64,000 bases of DNA from Liolophura sinensis (taxonomy: Eukaryota; Mollusca; Polyplacophora; Chitonida; Chitonidae), in NCBI RefSeq assembly GCF_032854445.1, contig NC_088296.1:28267064-28331063 (forward strand), read 5' to 3'. A model generated the notes under the pieces. It was not told the origin of the DNA. It worked only from the letters and a program-made list of their open reading frames with translations, and searched no databases. The translations under genes and the position numbers were made by a program. Shown piece by piece: positions 48,000 to 60,800 of the stretch (its first letter is position 1; every line of letters begins with the position of its first letter).

Positions 48000-48177
48000 C
48001 TCAGCATTTAACTCTGACCTAGCATTGATATGAGCAAACAGCCTCTGGTTGTTGTTGAACTGGTTGTCCCATTCATCAGGTTTGTCATATCTAAAGTTGT
48101 CTCCCAAAGGCGCCAGTAATATATCATTCTTATACAGCTGGGCTTTCTGTCTGTACTGGTCCAAGATCATTTCAGCC
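48000..48177 (-). pseudogene. MAN2A-like: Mannosidase II exon ([13 protein letters not shown] block)
   Basis: The acceptor TGTTTTCACAG precedes 48177 and the donor GAG|GTAAGT follows 48000; 178 nt, phase 2 to 0. It encodes [34 protein letters not shown] and [15 protein letters not shown], matching the family's conserved LAPLGDDFRY...EWD...NYQ.LF block in the catalytic domain. This copy is intact. It is the source of the 11 partial copies downstream (46650-47990). Confidence 0.8.
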
Positions 48178-48289
48178 CTGTGAAAACACAGATTTAGGAT
48201 TCATTTATTTACTTAAGGGACTTTAAATGCTGAACAAAATGCACTCATTTTACAGGTATTATTTAATACCAAGGCAAAGAATGTCTGTG

Positions 48290-48385
48290 GGTGTGTGGTT
48301 CCCTTCCATCATAACACTGGCTGCCGCCTGGTAAGTGAAATATTCTTGAGTACGACATAAAACACCAATCAATCAAACAAATATA
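48290..48385 (+). mobile_element. SINE family A 3' fragment
   Basis: AAGTGAAATATTCTTGAGTA then CGACATAAAACACCAATCAA and an (ATCAA)n tail. Confidence 0.65.
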
Positions 48386-48512
48386 TAAAATACACATGTG
48401 GCTGAATGGGCAGGGTGCCTTTTACATGTACAGTACCTTCACAATAATCACAGGCACTCGGTAATAAAGATACACTGAAAGTAAACATGTAAACATCAGA
48501 CAGTCTCCTGTG

Positions 48513-48850
48513 AGTGAGTGAGTGTTTGGGTTTTAACGTCGTACTTAACAATTTTTCAGTCATATGACGACGAAGGAGTCCTCAGAGTGCATGTAATCTG
48601 TCTCATTGTTGCAGGACGGATTTCCACCGCTCTTTTATCTAGTGCTGCTGCACTGAGACTCCTTACCTAAGGCAAGTAAGCTGCCCACCTGAGCCATTAT
48701 ACTGATATAGGTCAACCAGTCGTTGCACTATCCCCTTCATGCTGAACGCCAAGTCTTATGTGTGACTCGACCCAGGATTGACCCTGGATCTACCCTCCTG
48801 AAGCAGACGCTCAACCAACTGTGGCGTTGGTTGAGTATTTTCTATCAGGG
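48513..48850 (-). mobile_element. SINE family B, near full length
   Basis: Starts GAGTGAGTGAGTGTTTGGGT, then TTTTTCAGTCATATGACGAC, and ends in the tRNA-like head complement (GACTCGACCCAGGATTGACC, GAAGCAGACGCTCAACCAAC). Confidence 0.8.
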
Positions 48851-48859
48851 CCGGTCAAG

Positions 48860-51220
48860 TCCCCTGTCCCCACAGGGATGACATTGGCGTGTTAGCTTAC
48901 TCAGCTTGAATAAAGGCCTATAAACCAGCCTTTCCTGGCAACTTATACAAGGCAACTTAAGGTGTCATTCTTCATTGTACCTGCTTGTATAAAGAAGAAA
49001 AAAAAAACGTATTGAAAAATTAACCTGTGTAGGTGACAGCTTAACGCCAATTCGTTGTTCCAAGAATATCACCGATTTTAATGAACAAGCTTGAACCATG
49101 GTACAGCAGTTGAACAAGACTTGAACCGGCATATAGTTGTGATCACATATAGCTCGGAAACATACGATTGACTGCAAACAAAACAAACATAAATCTGCAT
49201 AAGAGGCCTTCACTTAGTACGTGCTTTTGACATATGCCATATAATGTAGGCACCAGGCCGTCGTTACTGTTAACTGTACTTACTGTATAACACTGATTAG
49301 GCCTACATTTACCATTTGTTGTGGTTGTAGTGCGATCTTTGGCGGAAAAGAACAGACTTAACGAAACAATCATTTTCAATGAACATAGCAGCCTGTCACG
49401 TGCAAACATCACAGGCAAGGAGAGAATATATCTTTACGAAACATACAGAATGTCAGTGCATTTCAAATACCGTTTTGTAGACCAATACACCGCTTTCACA
49501 ATGTCAACAAGTCAACAACATGTTGTCTGTCAGTGTCAAAGTTCACAACGCGCCACAACACATTCCTGGGTGATGTAAAACAATAAAAGCGAAACAACGG
49601 ACTTTAATTACACGCTATAATAGGCCTACATGAACACATTAACATATAATTCAGAGCCAACAAATGTTCTTTGGCCTTTACAACCTGATCATTAATCTAG
49701 TGAAAATATATCTTGGCTATTTCCCTCCCCAAAACACTAACTATGCCGTTTCTGAGGGGTTCTGAGGCTACACGCTTTTTAGATTAATTTTAAAAAGATA
49801 GTCTGTAGCATAAAATCACGAGCATTTCAAGAAAAAGTTAGTACTACATGTACATTCATGTATATATGTCATTAAATTAGCCAAACCGGGCTTTATATTT
49901 TATCACCCAAATGCCTCCAAAGCCCACTGATATACGTACCAGGCCACACTAGAAAATATCGAGCTCTGAAGAGTAGGTTTTGCTGTGAATGGCATCGGTA
50001 ATTTCACAGAGAATATATAAACAATGTTCGCTCAGAAAACAAAGTTCGAGTGGTAAGTTCCAACTGAAAAGATGACAGGCCAGATTTGAGGTGGGGGGGC
50101 GGGGGGCTCTGGAAGGTCTTTTGCAGATGCAAAACCATACATAGTATTTTTTCCTAATAAATGTCTAAAGTAAAAATGTCTAAAGTTAAGAGAAGAATTG
50201 TCAAATACCCATGTGTATTTATCTACTAATCACTCTAAAGGTATGATCAAAAGTTACAAATGATGCACAGTGTGACAATAATAACCAGGTGCCTCAACAC
50301 CCAACCATTGGAAACCTCATTCAGTTCACTCGGACTTGATTAAACTGAAATATCTTGAACTCCTCAGTTGAACGCCAGTGAGACAAAATATGCAATGTGT
50401 GTAAGGGTTACAAAAATCAAGACCTCATGCAAAACACCTGCTATACGGACTGGTTTTAGAAATTACTACCACGTAAGAAACTCACAAAAAATCCTGATCA
50501 AAATAATATAATGGTAATATTTTTTTAAAGGGGCTTTCCCAAATCATCGGTTGGCTTACAGAGCGATTACCTGCTGTGTGAAAACTTTTGAACCAGGTTT
50601 CATTTTTAATGTGGCAGTGACAGCTTTAAAGCAGGGCTTGACCAACATTAGACACCTCTGACCACGCCAAGAGTCCCAAGAATTAACATAAAAAATGAAC
50701 ACTGGTATTCTTAATTAGATTCCATGCCAAGATTCCCTCGCATTTGGACAAACATGTATGCATCACACATTGCAGTATTCAACACCGAGCCCACTACGAC
50801 ACCGGCCGCTATAAAACCTCCACAACTGTCCAAGCCTGGTATGTCTTGAAACACGTGTGTCCGTTTCTGACATAGGCCTACATGCATAAAGTATGTTACA
50901 CCACATATCAAGACCGATAGTATGGGTTCCGGAATATCGCGAAATAAGTAGCTGTGTATATATGTCAAACTATGCCAAACTTTAATTAAGAATTAAGAAT
51001 AGTTTGTATGAAGTCGTGTCGCTGCCGTTGTCTCTCCAGAATTATTTCTACCGTGCACTTGTATAGTCTTTTACTGTCCCCTGGTTTACACAACAATGTT
51101 TCAAATAAACCTACCACTAGTTAATAAAAACTAGTTTGTATGAATCACTAATAACTAGCTTTCAGATTTAGAAGAACTACATGTTTTGACAACATATAAT
51201 GTATATCAAAGGAGAGATTC
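48860..51220. other. No gene recognised
   Basis: Non-coding AT-rich sequence with a G-rich stretch at about 50091-50108. No mannosidase N-terminal exon was found here on the minus strand. Confidence 0.4.
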
Positions 51221-51224
51221 TATT

Positions 51225-51480
51225 AGCCCAACGACCCGGATAGCACATTTGGTAGAGCGTCCACTTCGGGAGCAGGCCTATCCAGGATCAATCCTGGGTC
51301 GGGTCACACCTAAGACTTTAAAAGAGGAAGTGTCTCCCTCGCTTGGCGTTCAGCATGAAGGTTGATACTGGTTGACTCGTATCAGCATAATGGCTCGGGC
51401 GGGTTGGCTTACTTGACAAAAGAGCGGTGGAAATGCATCCTGCAACAAGGAGGCATGTTACACACATGGTAAGGATTCCT
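51225..51480 (+). mobile_element. SINE family B with clear tRNA-like head
   Basis: The head GGATAGCACATTTGGTAGAG then CGTCCACTTCGGGAGC (box A and anticodon-arm-like) and GGATCAATCCTGGGTCGGGT (box-B-like) is followed by the family body to AAGGATTCCTTCGTCA. It shows the family's true orientation. Confidence 0.8.
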
Positions 51481-51965
51481 TCGTCAGCACTCACTCTATT
51501 GGCCGACGCTCAGTCGAACACAGTTAATCAATGCATACGTCACAAATTTGATGTACCAACGTGTGTTTTTCTGCAATTTTCCAGTCTATATAAGTCTTCC
51601 TATGTGTGCTGTGTCTTAAACGGCGTTGGCTTGATTGGAAAACATCCGTTCACTGGCACACAGAGTTAAACCCTTCCAAAACACGGCTGAGTGTCTGTCC
51701 CCGTCTTGCCATGCTGGTGAGGCTCACAGAGGTGTGACAGAGATGTGAACAACTGTCACTGATCGACTACCGGTAATCCTCTACTCTCCTCAAAGAGTGT
51801 ATAACTTACGACAACAGCCCCTGTAAGGTATCATGGTATACATTTTGTGAAAATGCGTCTTAAATTATTGAGAACGTACAGGACCTCATGAACAATCTGA
51901 ATTAAATCTGAAGCTTAACAAAAACTGATGACATCATTCAACTCTATTCCCACCATTCATCTATC

Positions 51966-52100
51966 TGTCTACACTTTGGGTTTTACATCTTACTGATCAA
52001 TCGGTCATATGACGACGAGGATTCATGAGGTGTGTGTTCACATACTGTGTCTTTTTATGGCAGGGCGATTTTAGCCTGCCAGAGCGTTGCCACCACTGAA
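51966..52100 (-). mobile_element. SINE family B, diverged remnant
   Basis: TTTGGGTTTTACATCTTACT, then GGTCATATGACGACGAGGAT and a decayed remainder. Confidence 0.5.
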
Positions 52101-53165
52101 GTATCATGCCGAAGACACAAGGCATAACAATGACATTATACTGACACCGTGCCAACCAGACCTTTTTCCATGCCCTAAACTTTCAGCACTGAGGGATAGT
52201 TTCAATTTTGACAATGTAAATTATCCTGACTGGGACAGCAGTATACCGAATGGTCAAGCATCTCGCCTCGTACCATTTGTTAGATCCTGCGCGTTGTGAG
52301 ACGATTTCAATCAACGTCACAATCAAGTCATTACTGTAAACATTAGTGTCAATGTTATTCCATCAAACGCCTCCATTCCAAATTTCTCAAGTTTTACAAT
52401 CCTGTGTAATTCTCTTGTTAGTAAATATGGACAGTGTCCAGAATCTCTGGTGCTCTGCTTCATTATGGTGCCTAATTCTGCTTAACCTGGGTCAGGGGCG
52501 TATCTTCATCGTGTTGAATTAGATCGCCGCGTTTGATACATGAAGCGCAACTGAGATACGTATTTTAATATCGACAACAGATATTCTAGCACGATACTCG
52601 ATTTGAGCACTGATTTCACTCAGCTGCCTAGAACGCACCTGGCGACTTTCCATCCTCACTGAAAACTGTTGACTTCTCCTCTTTACATGACTCGGTCCTA
52701 TTTTCGTATTTTATGTACTTTCTTAGATCTTTGGTGGCTTGTGTCATACGTCGTTTTGGATATTGGCTTTGTAATTACTGACCTCAAACGTCCTTGGTTG
52801 ACGGCTGGTATACGAATGTCTGTTTCTAGGCATGGATTTATAGACAGAACTACTTCTTACAGAGTGTTGTACAGTAAAGTGGCAAAATCAAGACCCACTC
52901 TGGAGAAAACGGCGTTTCCATCAATGCGTCAATCCGAACTAAATCATCAAACAACCATATATGGAACAACTTTTTCATCTTCATTTTACAGTTAGAAGCA
53001 TGGCTGTATATGGCACACTGATGTTAAGGGACAGAAATGTAGCCACGTGATCATCATTCCTATTGTGCGAAATTCACCATGCTCACAAAGCTGTACCGAG
53101 GGCTAAAAACGGAATAAATTATTTTGATCGCTTCTGATGAACATTTGTTTTGTTATTGTTACAGA
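52100..53165. other. No gene supported
   Basis: A 108-codon open frame lies at 52669-52995 but shows no recognisable domain, no splice support and no codon pattern that sets it apart from background. Confidence 0.35.
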
Positions 53166-53199
53166 AACATCACATTACTGTTCTTTTTGCTTCCTTAAG

Positions 53200-54545
53200 T
53201 AAGTACAAGTTCGTTCTATACAACTGTTCTGTAGATTTTTGTCCATAGTTATTCAGATGCATGGCTTTGTGCCATCTTTTCGATCTATACACTAGATATA
53301 AAGTTCTGTACAACTGTTCTGTAGATTTATGTCCATATTTATTCAGATGTACGGCTTTGTGCCATCTTTTCGATCTATACACTAGATATGGAGTTCTATA
53401 CAACTGTTCTGTAGATTTATGTCCATAGTTATTCAGATGTACGGCTTTGTGCCATCTTTTCGATCTATACACTAGATATAGAGTTGTATAGAACGGTTCT
53501 GTAGATTTATATCCATAGTTATTCAGATGTACGGCTTTGTGCCATCTTTTCGATCTGTACACTAGATATAGAGTTCTATACAACTGTTCTGTAGATTTAT
53601 GTCCATAGTTATTCATATGCACGGCTTTGTGCCATCTTTTCGATCTATACACTAGATATAGAGTTGTATAGAACTGTTCTGTAGATTTATGTCCATAGTT
53701 ATTCAGATGCACGGCTTTGTGCCATCTTTTCGATCTATACACTAGAGTTCTACACAACTGTTCTGTAGATTTATGTCCATAGTTATTCAGATGTACGGCT
53801 TTGTGCCATCTTTTTGATCTATACACTAGATATAGAGTTCTATACAACTGTTCTGTAGATTTATGTCCATAGTTATTCAGATGTACGGCTTTGTGCCATC
53901 TTTTCGATCTATACACTAGATATAGAGTTCTATACAACTGTTCTGTAGATTTATGTCCATAGTTATTCAGATGCACGGCTTCGTGCCATCTTTTCGATCT
54001 ATACACTAGATATAGAGTTCTGTACAACTGTTCTGTAGATTTATGTCCATAGTTATTCAAATGTACGGCTTTGTGCCATCTTTCCGATCTATACACTAGA
54101 TATAGAGTTGTATAGAACTGTTCTGTAGATTTATGTCCATAGTTATTCAGATGCACGGCTTTGTGCCATCTTTTCGATCTATACACTAGAGTTCTACACA
54201 ACTGTTCTGTAGATTTATGTCCATAGTTATTCAGATGTACGGCTTTGTGCCATCTTTTCGATCTATACACTAGATAGAGAGTTCTATACAACTGTTCTGT
54301 AGATTTATGTCCATAGTTATTCAGATGCACAGCTTTGTGCCATCTTTTCGATCTATACACTAGAGTTCTACACAACTGTTCTGTAGATTTATGTCCATAG
54401 TTATTCAGATGCACGGCTTTGTCCCATCTATTCGATCTATACACTAGATATAGAGTTCTATACAACTGTTCTGTAGATTTATGTCCATAGTTATTCAGAT
54501 ACACGGCTTTGTGCCATCTTTTCGATCTATACAATATTTCCTTCC
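53200..54545 (-). repeat. 90-bp tandem array (~15 copies), one 471-codon minus-strand frame
   Basis: On the minus strand each unit encodes LVYRSKRWHKAVHLNNYG followed by HKSTEQLYRTLY. Units are 90 bp, or 81 bp where 9 bp (3 codons) are missing (for example near 53745, 54190, 54360), so frame is kept across 53170-54585. Many differences between units are silent in this frame (GTA/GTG, TAT/TAC). No initiator context, acceptor or known domain supports a gene, so I list it as a repeat with coding potential. Confidence 0.85.
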
Positions 54546-54726
54546 CTCTGTGATTAGGAGCAATATTTAAGTATTTGTGTAGCACAACAAATACCTGTGT
54601 AGTGCAACTAAATTTCTAATATGTTGAGCTAAGTAATTGTATGTCAAATGCAGAGGTCAAATGTCACGCTTCGCATGTCTTAGCAGTTAATGAGAGTGAT
54701 ATAATTGTGTTACAATCCACTTGAAG

Positions 54727-54818
54727 GGAGCACGCCTTTACACACGGCAGTCCTTCAGGGCAATGTTGATGTTTATCTGCTGTACGAGAAAGGGGCCGAC
54801 GTCATTACACAGGCAAAG
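54727..54818 (+). CDS. Ankyrin-repeat exon 1
   Basis: The frame begins GSTPLHTAV, the canonical TPLHxA helix start, and ends GADVITQAK at a phase-0 donor (AAAG|GTCAGT). The helix 2 segment NVDVYLLYEKG is one residue shorter than the usual VDVVxLLLEKG. The 5' boundary (after TTGAAG) is uncertain. Confidence 0.55.
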
Positions 54819-57800
54819 GTCAGTGACTTATTGTTACATATGTGGCGATCGTAGGTAATTAGCAATGTTGTTCTAAGGGACATAACTCTTAGGTGTTACA
54901 CAGGATGGGAATCCCCAACATGTGCATTGACACTGAGTGAAACGATCGTTCTGATTGGTTGATCGGGAGGATGAGACTGGTTGTCCGCCATCTTCAATTA
55001 AAAGTTCTATGCCATCTAAATAATTTGTCTCGTCTCGTCTGTGTTACAGGTAAGATTCAGAGGCCATCTGCCCCTCGATAACACGCCATTTAGTTCTTGT
55101 TGTGTTGTAGTTCCTAGCTGATCTATAAAAACTAATATGATGCGCTTAGTTTTGAAAGATATTTTTGGAAGAATAGTTTATAAATCTAAAAGTACATGTT
55201 CGCTTACTGTTTATTAAGGTGTTGTTGTTGTTACAAGCCCAAGAGTGTTAAATCCTTGTTAGAATTAGTCTGAGATATAATGCTACACTAGTATGGCAGA
55301 TTTCACAGTTTTTGATGCATTTGTATTCATGGTACAAGTAACCCTAAGAGCTCAGTGTAGTTACGTGTGTAACAAAGTGACTTAATTCAGTCAGTGTTCG
55401 AACGGGTGTACATAAACCCGTGCTAGTGATTGTAGCGGTTCAGGGGAGACAACTCTCAAAGACATTCCTATTCAGGGGGAAATACTCTGTCCGGAATTAC
55501 GAGGTGATACCATTGTATACGTTGTATTGAGACTGGTTGTCCACCATCTTACCTTAAAAGTTCTAAATAATTTGTCTCGTCTCCTCTGTGTTACAGTCCT
55601 ACATTGCCCCGGACCATAGGAAAGGCAAGACATATTGCTTACTCATCATGTCAATGAGCAGCAACCGTCTCAACACCTAAATAATGACGGACATAGACGA
55701 GACGTTAATTAATGAACCAGGAACACGTAAAAAATGTACAACATACACAGACCCTTTTAAATGAAATGATATAAATGCAGATCAACATCTGCAACCCATT
55801 ATATAATGTGGAGGGAGGCTGTTTTACACGTAGGCGGCGAATGCCGTCGTTAAGCCGGCGTAGCGTTTCGACCCATTTGAGAAAACGGATTTGAGAAATC
55901 GAGATACAACACTACGACAACAGAACGACGTCCCTTGTTTTGCAGCACTGTAGGACGAATCTGCCAACTTTAACATAGGGTGATATGTATAATAAGTAAA
56001 AAGATTTAAAAAGTATTAGATCGATCTTCTGATTTATCTTCTTGATTGGGTTTGGGTTTACAATATTTAAAAAAAGTGATGTTCTCTCAGTGGTTTGATT
56101 TAAATAAGTTTCTACCTGTTAAAAGACAGACAAGAATACTTACCGTGCCCTACCCTTCGCGGTTATGTCACTTCCGGGGACGTCAATCTGTTGCTTTTAT
56201 GATGTTACTGGAACACTGCATATTGTAATTATGCGACGGCGCACCTTAGCTGGTAAATCTGCAAACAGGTCTTATCCTGTTGAATACATGCGTAACACAA
56301 GGGGTATATATGTGATATATTTGTATTATATTCCACAGGACGGATGGACGCCTCTGTACCTGGAAGCCCAGGAAGGCAGCGTGGTTCTTGTTCGTCTGTT
56401 AACTTTGTCCTCTTATGTCTGTACCACTTATGTATAAAAGTGCTTGTTCTGATATTTGTGGATGTGAAAGAGCCTCTCCAACGACCACTGTACAGTATTA
56501 CACTTTTCCCTTATTGAGCATTAAGCTCAGTTTCATTGCTAAATGTATAAAAGGCCTGTGATGTCTTCTGTTGTACATCGTCCTATAGACTTTCCTTTGT
56601 TAAAATACAATAATGAAACCATGGCAAGTCTCTACCCAATACTGATACCTCAAGGCATACATGTCGACATACAAGCAGCTCTACAAGTTATACTAAACAT
56701 TGGTGCGTATGGTACATGTAGTTTGGTGCTGTAATCCATAGGACGGAACAATTCATAAAGATTGGGTCATGTTCTATATAGGTATGTTTTAACAGTTAAA
56801 TCTTGATCCCTTCATTGTCAGGTACGAAACAAAACATAAAGATTGGGTCATGTTCTATGTAGGTATGTTCTAACAGTTAAGTCTTGGTACCTTCATTGTC
56901 AGGTACGAAACAAAACATAAAGATTGGGTCATGTTCTATATAGGTATGTTCTAACAGTTAAATCTTGATCCCTTCATTGTCAGGTACGGAACAATTCATA
57001 AAGATTTGGTCATGTTCTATATAGGTATGTTTTAACAGTTAAATCTTGATCCCTTCATTGTCAGGTACGAAACAAAACATAAAGATTGGGTCATGTTCTA
57101 TATAGGTATGTTCTAACAGTTAAATCTTGATCCCTTCATTGTCAGGTACAAAACAAAACATAAAGATTGGGTCATGTCCTATATAGGTATGTTCTAACAG
57201 TTAAATCTTGATCCCTTCATTGTCAGGTACGAAACAAAACATAAAGATTGGGTCATCTTCTATATAGGTATGTTCTAACAGTTAAATCTTGATCCCTTCA
57301 TTGTCAGGTACGAAACAAAACATAAAAATTGGGTCATGTTCCATATAGGTATGTTCTAACAGTTAAGTCTTGGCGCCTTCATTGTCAGGTACGAAACAAA
57401 ACATAAAGATTGGGTCATGTTCTATATAGGTATGTTCTAACAGTTAAGTCTTGGCGCCTTCATTGTCAGGTACGAAACAAAACATAAAGATTGGGTCATG
57501 TTCCATATAGGTATGTTCTAACAGTTAAGTCTTGGCGCCTTCATTGTCAGGTACGAAACAAAACATAAAGATTGGGTCATGTTCTATATAGTTATGTTTT
57601 AACAGTTAAATCTTGATCATTTTATTGTCAAGTACGGAGAAAGCACTTGTTTTAGTACTTCGTTGTGTACCATCACCAAGACTTAGTGGCGTTAAGTGAT
57701 AATATTTATGTCCTTGTCTACTTGATACATCTGTGTAACATGATTCTATACTGGGACATATTGCCGAAAGATATTCTGAATGTTTGAATTGTTTCAGCTA

Positions 57801-60800
57801 AATACAAATATGAGTTGCATTTGATTCTTAACCAAACGCATTGGGCCTGTATTTTTCGAAAAATGAAGACAAAGAGAAGGGGAAATTCGCCACTGGCCTA
57901 ACTGTCATCCCGGCGAAATAACATGCACATGAGACAGAATAACGATTCGCACAATGCATGGCTCTTTCGAGTTAACAATGTGACAGATTTAAAGCGAACA
58001 GTAAGTCTAGTAAAATGTCTTCCTCTCTATCGATGATATATTATAGAGTATTCGTAATTTAAATAATAACGTAAAAAAGTTAATTTTCAGACATGTTTCT
58101 AAATATAGCGACTTGAGTGCCTTGATGTTCGATAGGAATCCATGGATATTCGACTATCCACTCAAAGGCAGATAAATGTCAATGGACGTCTGGAAATCTT
58201 AACCTAATCTACATCTAGATGGCGTTTGAAATAGCAGCCCAATGGTGTTATCTTCATGCCAAGAAAAGGAATTGATTAGCAATAATGTCACAGTAATATT
58301 GTGTAGGTTACTGGACTTTTTAGCCTAATCGGATTTTAGAATGAATAAATTCAACAGCCATACCACGTTGCGGAGCTTTTTAAAAGGTTCGCAAATAAAT
58401 TGGGCACCAGGAAAGAGACCTTTGATTCCTAGTATGATTGGTGTTTTACACCGCAATTGAGAATAGTTCACTTGAACGACGGCCTCCAGAATTACGGCGG
58501 GAGGAAACGGGGCAGTGTGGGGGAAAGAACTAGACTATAACATAGCCATAATCTGACGCCACTCCAAATGTTTATATTCACCAAACTGGAAGTCATGCTT
58601 GTGTACTGTATGTATCCTCACCATTGATTCGAAAATGTTTACAGAACAAAACACGTGTCTGTTCATCCTTTTGTCTCCATAGCACGTAATGACTTGTGAA
58701 TAATAAAGACAATAATGCCATATTGAAAAAAAAATGTACCTTGTACATAGATGGCAAGCCAGACTTTGCTTACGGCCATTTTAAATTGGAATCAGCCCCT
58801 CGCGGCATGGTCCAGGGGAAGATAATCTTGTGAAATTTTGGGATTGAAATGAAAGATGCACTTCATTAAAATGGCGATAGTCGAATTTTTTTGCTAGTCT
58901 TATCTTTAATTTTTTCAAGCAAAGGACAGAATTAAGAATAAGCGACTATCGTGAAAAAAAATGTGACGTAAGAGAAGCTGAGTTGAATCTTACATCGGAG
59001 TCACGTGATTCGAAAATGCCGGTTTACGACGCAGTCCGAATGGATCCGTCGCGTTTACTTTTGTGTTAATTGCAACTTAATGGTCTTTATTATTCCACCT
59101 TAATCATGTAATACTAATTCAGAATTATTCATAATAACACTGGGCCCACCAATAGGTATTCATACTAACACTGGGCCCACCAGTAGGTATTCATAGTAAC
59201 ACGGCCCATCAGTAGGTATTCATACTAACACTGGGCCCACCAATAGGTATTCATACTAACACTGGGCCCACCAATAGGTACTCATAGTAACACTGGGTCC
59301 ACCAGTAGGTATTCATACTAACACTGGGCCCACCAATAGGTATTCATACTAACACTGGGCCCACCAATAGGTATTCATACTAACACTGGGCCCACCAATC
59401 CTGTTTTCTTGCTCTAACTTCTCGGTGATGACCGCCAAGCAAGGCAGCATCTAATACCACTTTCAAAGTGTTTGTTATGACCAGACCCAAGTGTGAGGTT
59501 CCTCGATTTCGAGGCAGACGTTCTACCCGTTAGGTCTCCCAAGCTGTTTAAAAGTATTCTTATGACAAACGTTCTCACAAACAAAAAACAGTGAATATTT
59601 GCCATCTAGACGACATGAAATTCTGATTGACCCCTTGCTTTACCCTATAGTTAGGTCATGCTCATACATGGAACAGTTTCACCGATTTTTGTTCATATTT
59701 ATTCAGTGTTGTTGTTGTACCTCTGAGTTCCCGGTTTTTACCGGTTTCGAACCACTTTATGTGTTAGTTGCCTTAGACATGTGAAGCCACGGGGATCAGC
59801 ATTTGTGGAAATATTATCATGTAAGTGTCTATTTAATAGCCGATTTGACTTTGTATAGTGTGTTCTTTGAAAAAAAAAAACGCCATTTTAACCACCGCCA
59901 TAGCGCACATGATCGCACATTTTAAACTCTCACACTTCGCTTCCCGCAAATTTTTAAGTTGAATTGATCTGTTCGCTTTATAATGATGCACTTTATAATA
60001 TTCACTTTAAAAAAGATATTTTATTTCGAGAAACATGGGTTTTGTTCAGTTCTCGGTCTCCATTTCAAAGCTGCCATTTCCATGCTGCTTCAACAGGCCC
60101 TTGGAGTGATGTCCCTTTTGTTAAGCGGCATTCGGGAATGAAAATAATGTGACGTCTGAGTATACCTTGTTACTGGCAGTATACGGCCCATAAAGCCTAC
60201 CTTGACATTTGGGAATGAAAGTAATGTGACGTCAGAGTATACCTTGTTACTGGCAGCATACAGCCCATAAAGACTTCCTTGACGTTCGGGAATGAAGGTA
60301 ATGTGACGTCAGAATATACCTTGTTACTGGCAGTATACGGCCCATAAAGACTTCCTTGACATCCGGGAATGAAAGTAATGTGACGTCAGAGTATACCTTG
60401 TTACTGGCAGTATACGGCCCATAAAGACTACCTTGACATTTGGGAATGAAAGTAATGTGACGTCAGAGTATACCTTGTTACTGACAGCATACAGCCCATA
60501 AAGCCTACCTTGACATTCGGGAATGAAAGTAATGTGACGTCAGAGTATACCTTGTTACTGGCAGTGTACGGCCCATAAAGACTATCTTGACATTCGGGAA
60601 TGAAAGTAATGTGACGTCAGAGTATGCCTTGTTACTGGCAGTATACGGCCCATAAAGCCTACCTTGACATTCGGGAATGAAAGTAATGTGACGTCAGAGT
60701 ATACCTTGTTACTGGCAGTATACGGCCCATAAAGCCTACCTTGACATTTGGGAATGAAAGTAATGTGACGTCAGAATATACCTTGTTACTGGCAGTATAC

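Larger units (their letters stand above)
27369..48177 (-). pseudogene. MAN2A-like: Golgi alpha-mannosidase II-like locus (GH38), apparently inactivated
   Basis: Eleven minus-strand exons match, in order, the catalytic and downstream domains of Golgi alpha-mannosidase II, the type II Golgi membrane enzyme that trims two mannoses from GlcNAcMan5GlcNAc2 on the way to complex N-glycans (family knowledge). Intron phases match at most joints. Breaks: an in-frame TAG at 29889-29891 and another at 27487-27489; frameshifts inside exons near 31115, 28958 and 46485; and QHHD changed to QHHN in the active-site exon. I could not find the exons for the family's YFTSRP block, the VxYNP block, the C-terminus, or anything N-terminal to the 48177 exon (Golgi anchor and first zinc ligands). 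These may be lost, off-window, or overlooked. Assembly error cannot account easily for so many independent defects but cannot be excluded. Confidence 0.75.

Noticed and set aside
51236-51312. Possible tRNA gene (GGTAGAGC..., box-B-like region)
   Set aside because: It is the tRNA-derived head of SINE family B; the same head recurs at 29640-29730 and 48760-48830 attached to the same body and it lacks a full cloverleaf.
52669-52995. 108-codon open frame
   Set aside because: No recognisable domain, no splice or codon-bias support.
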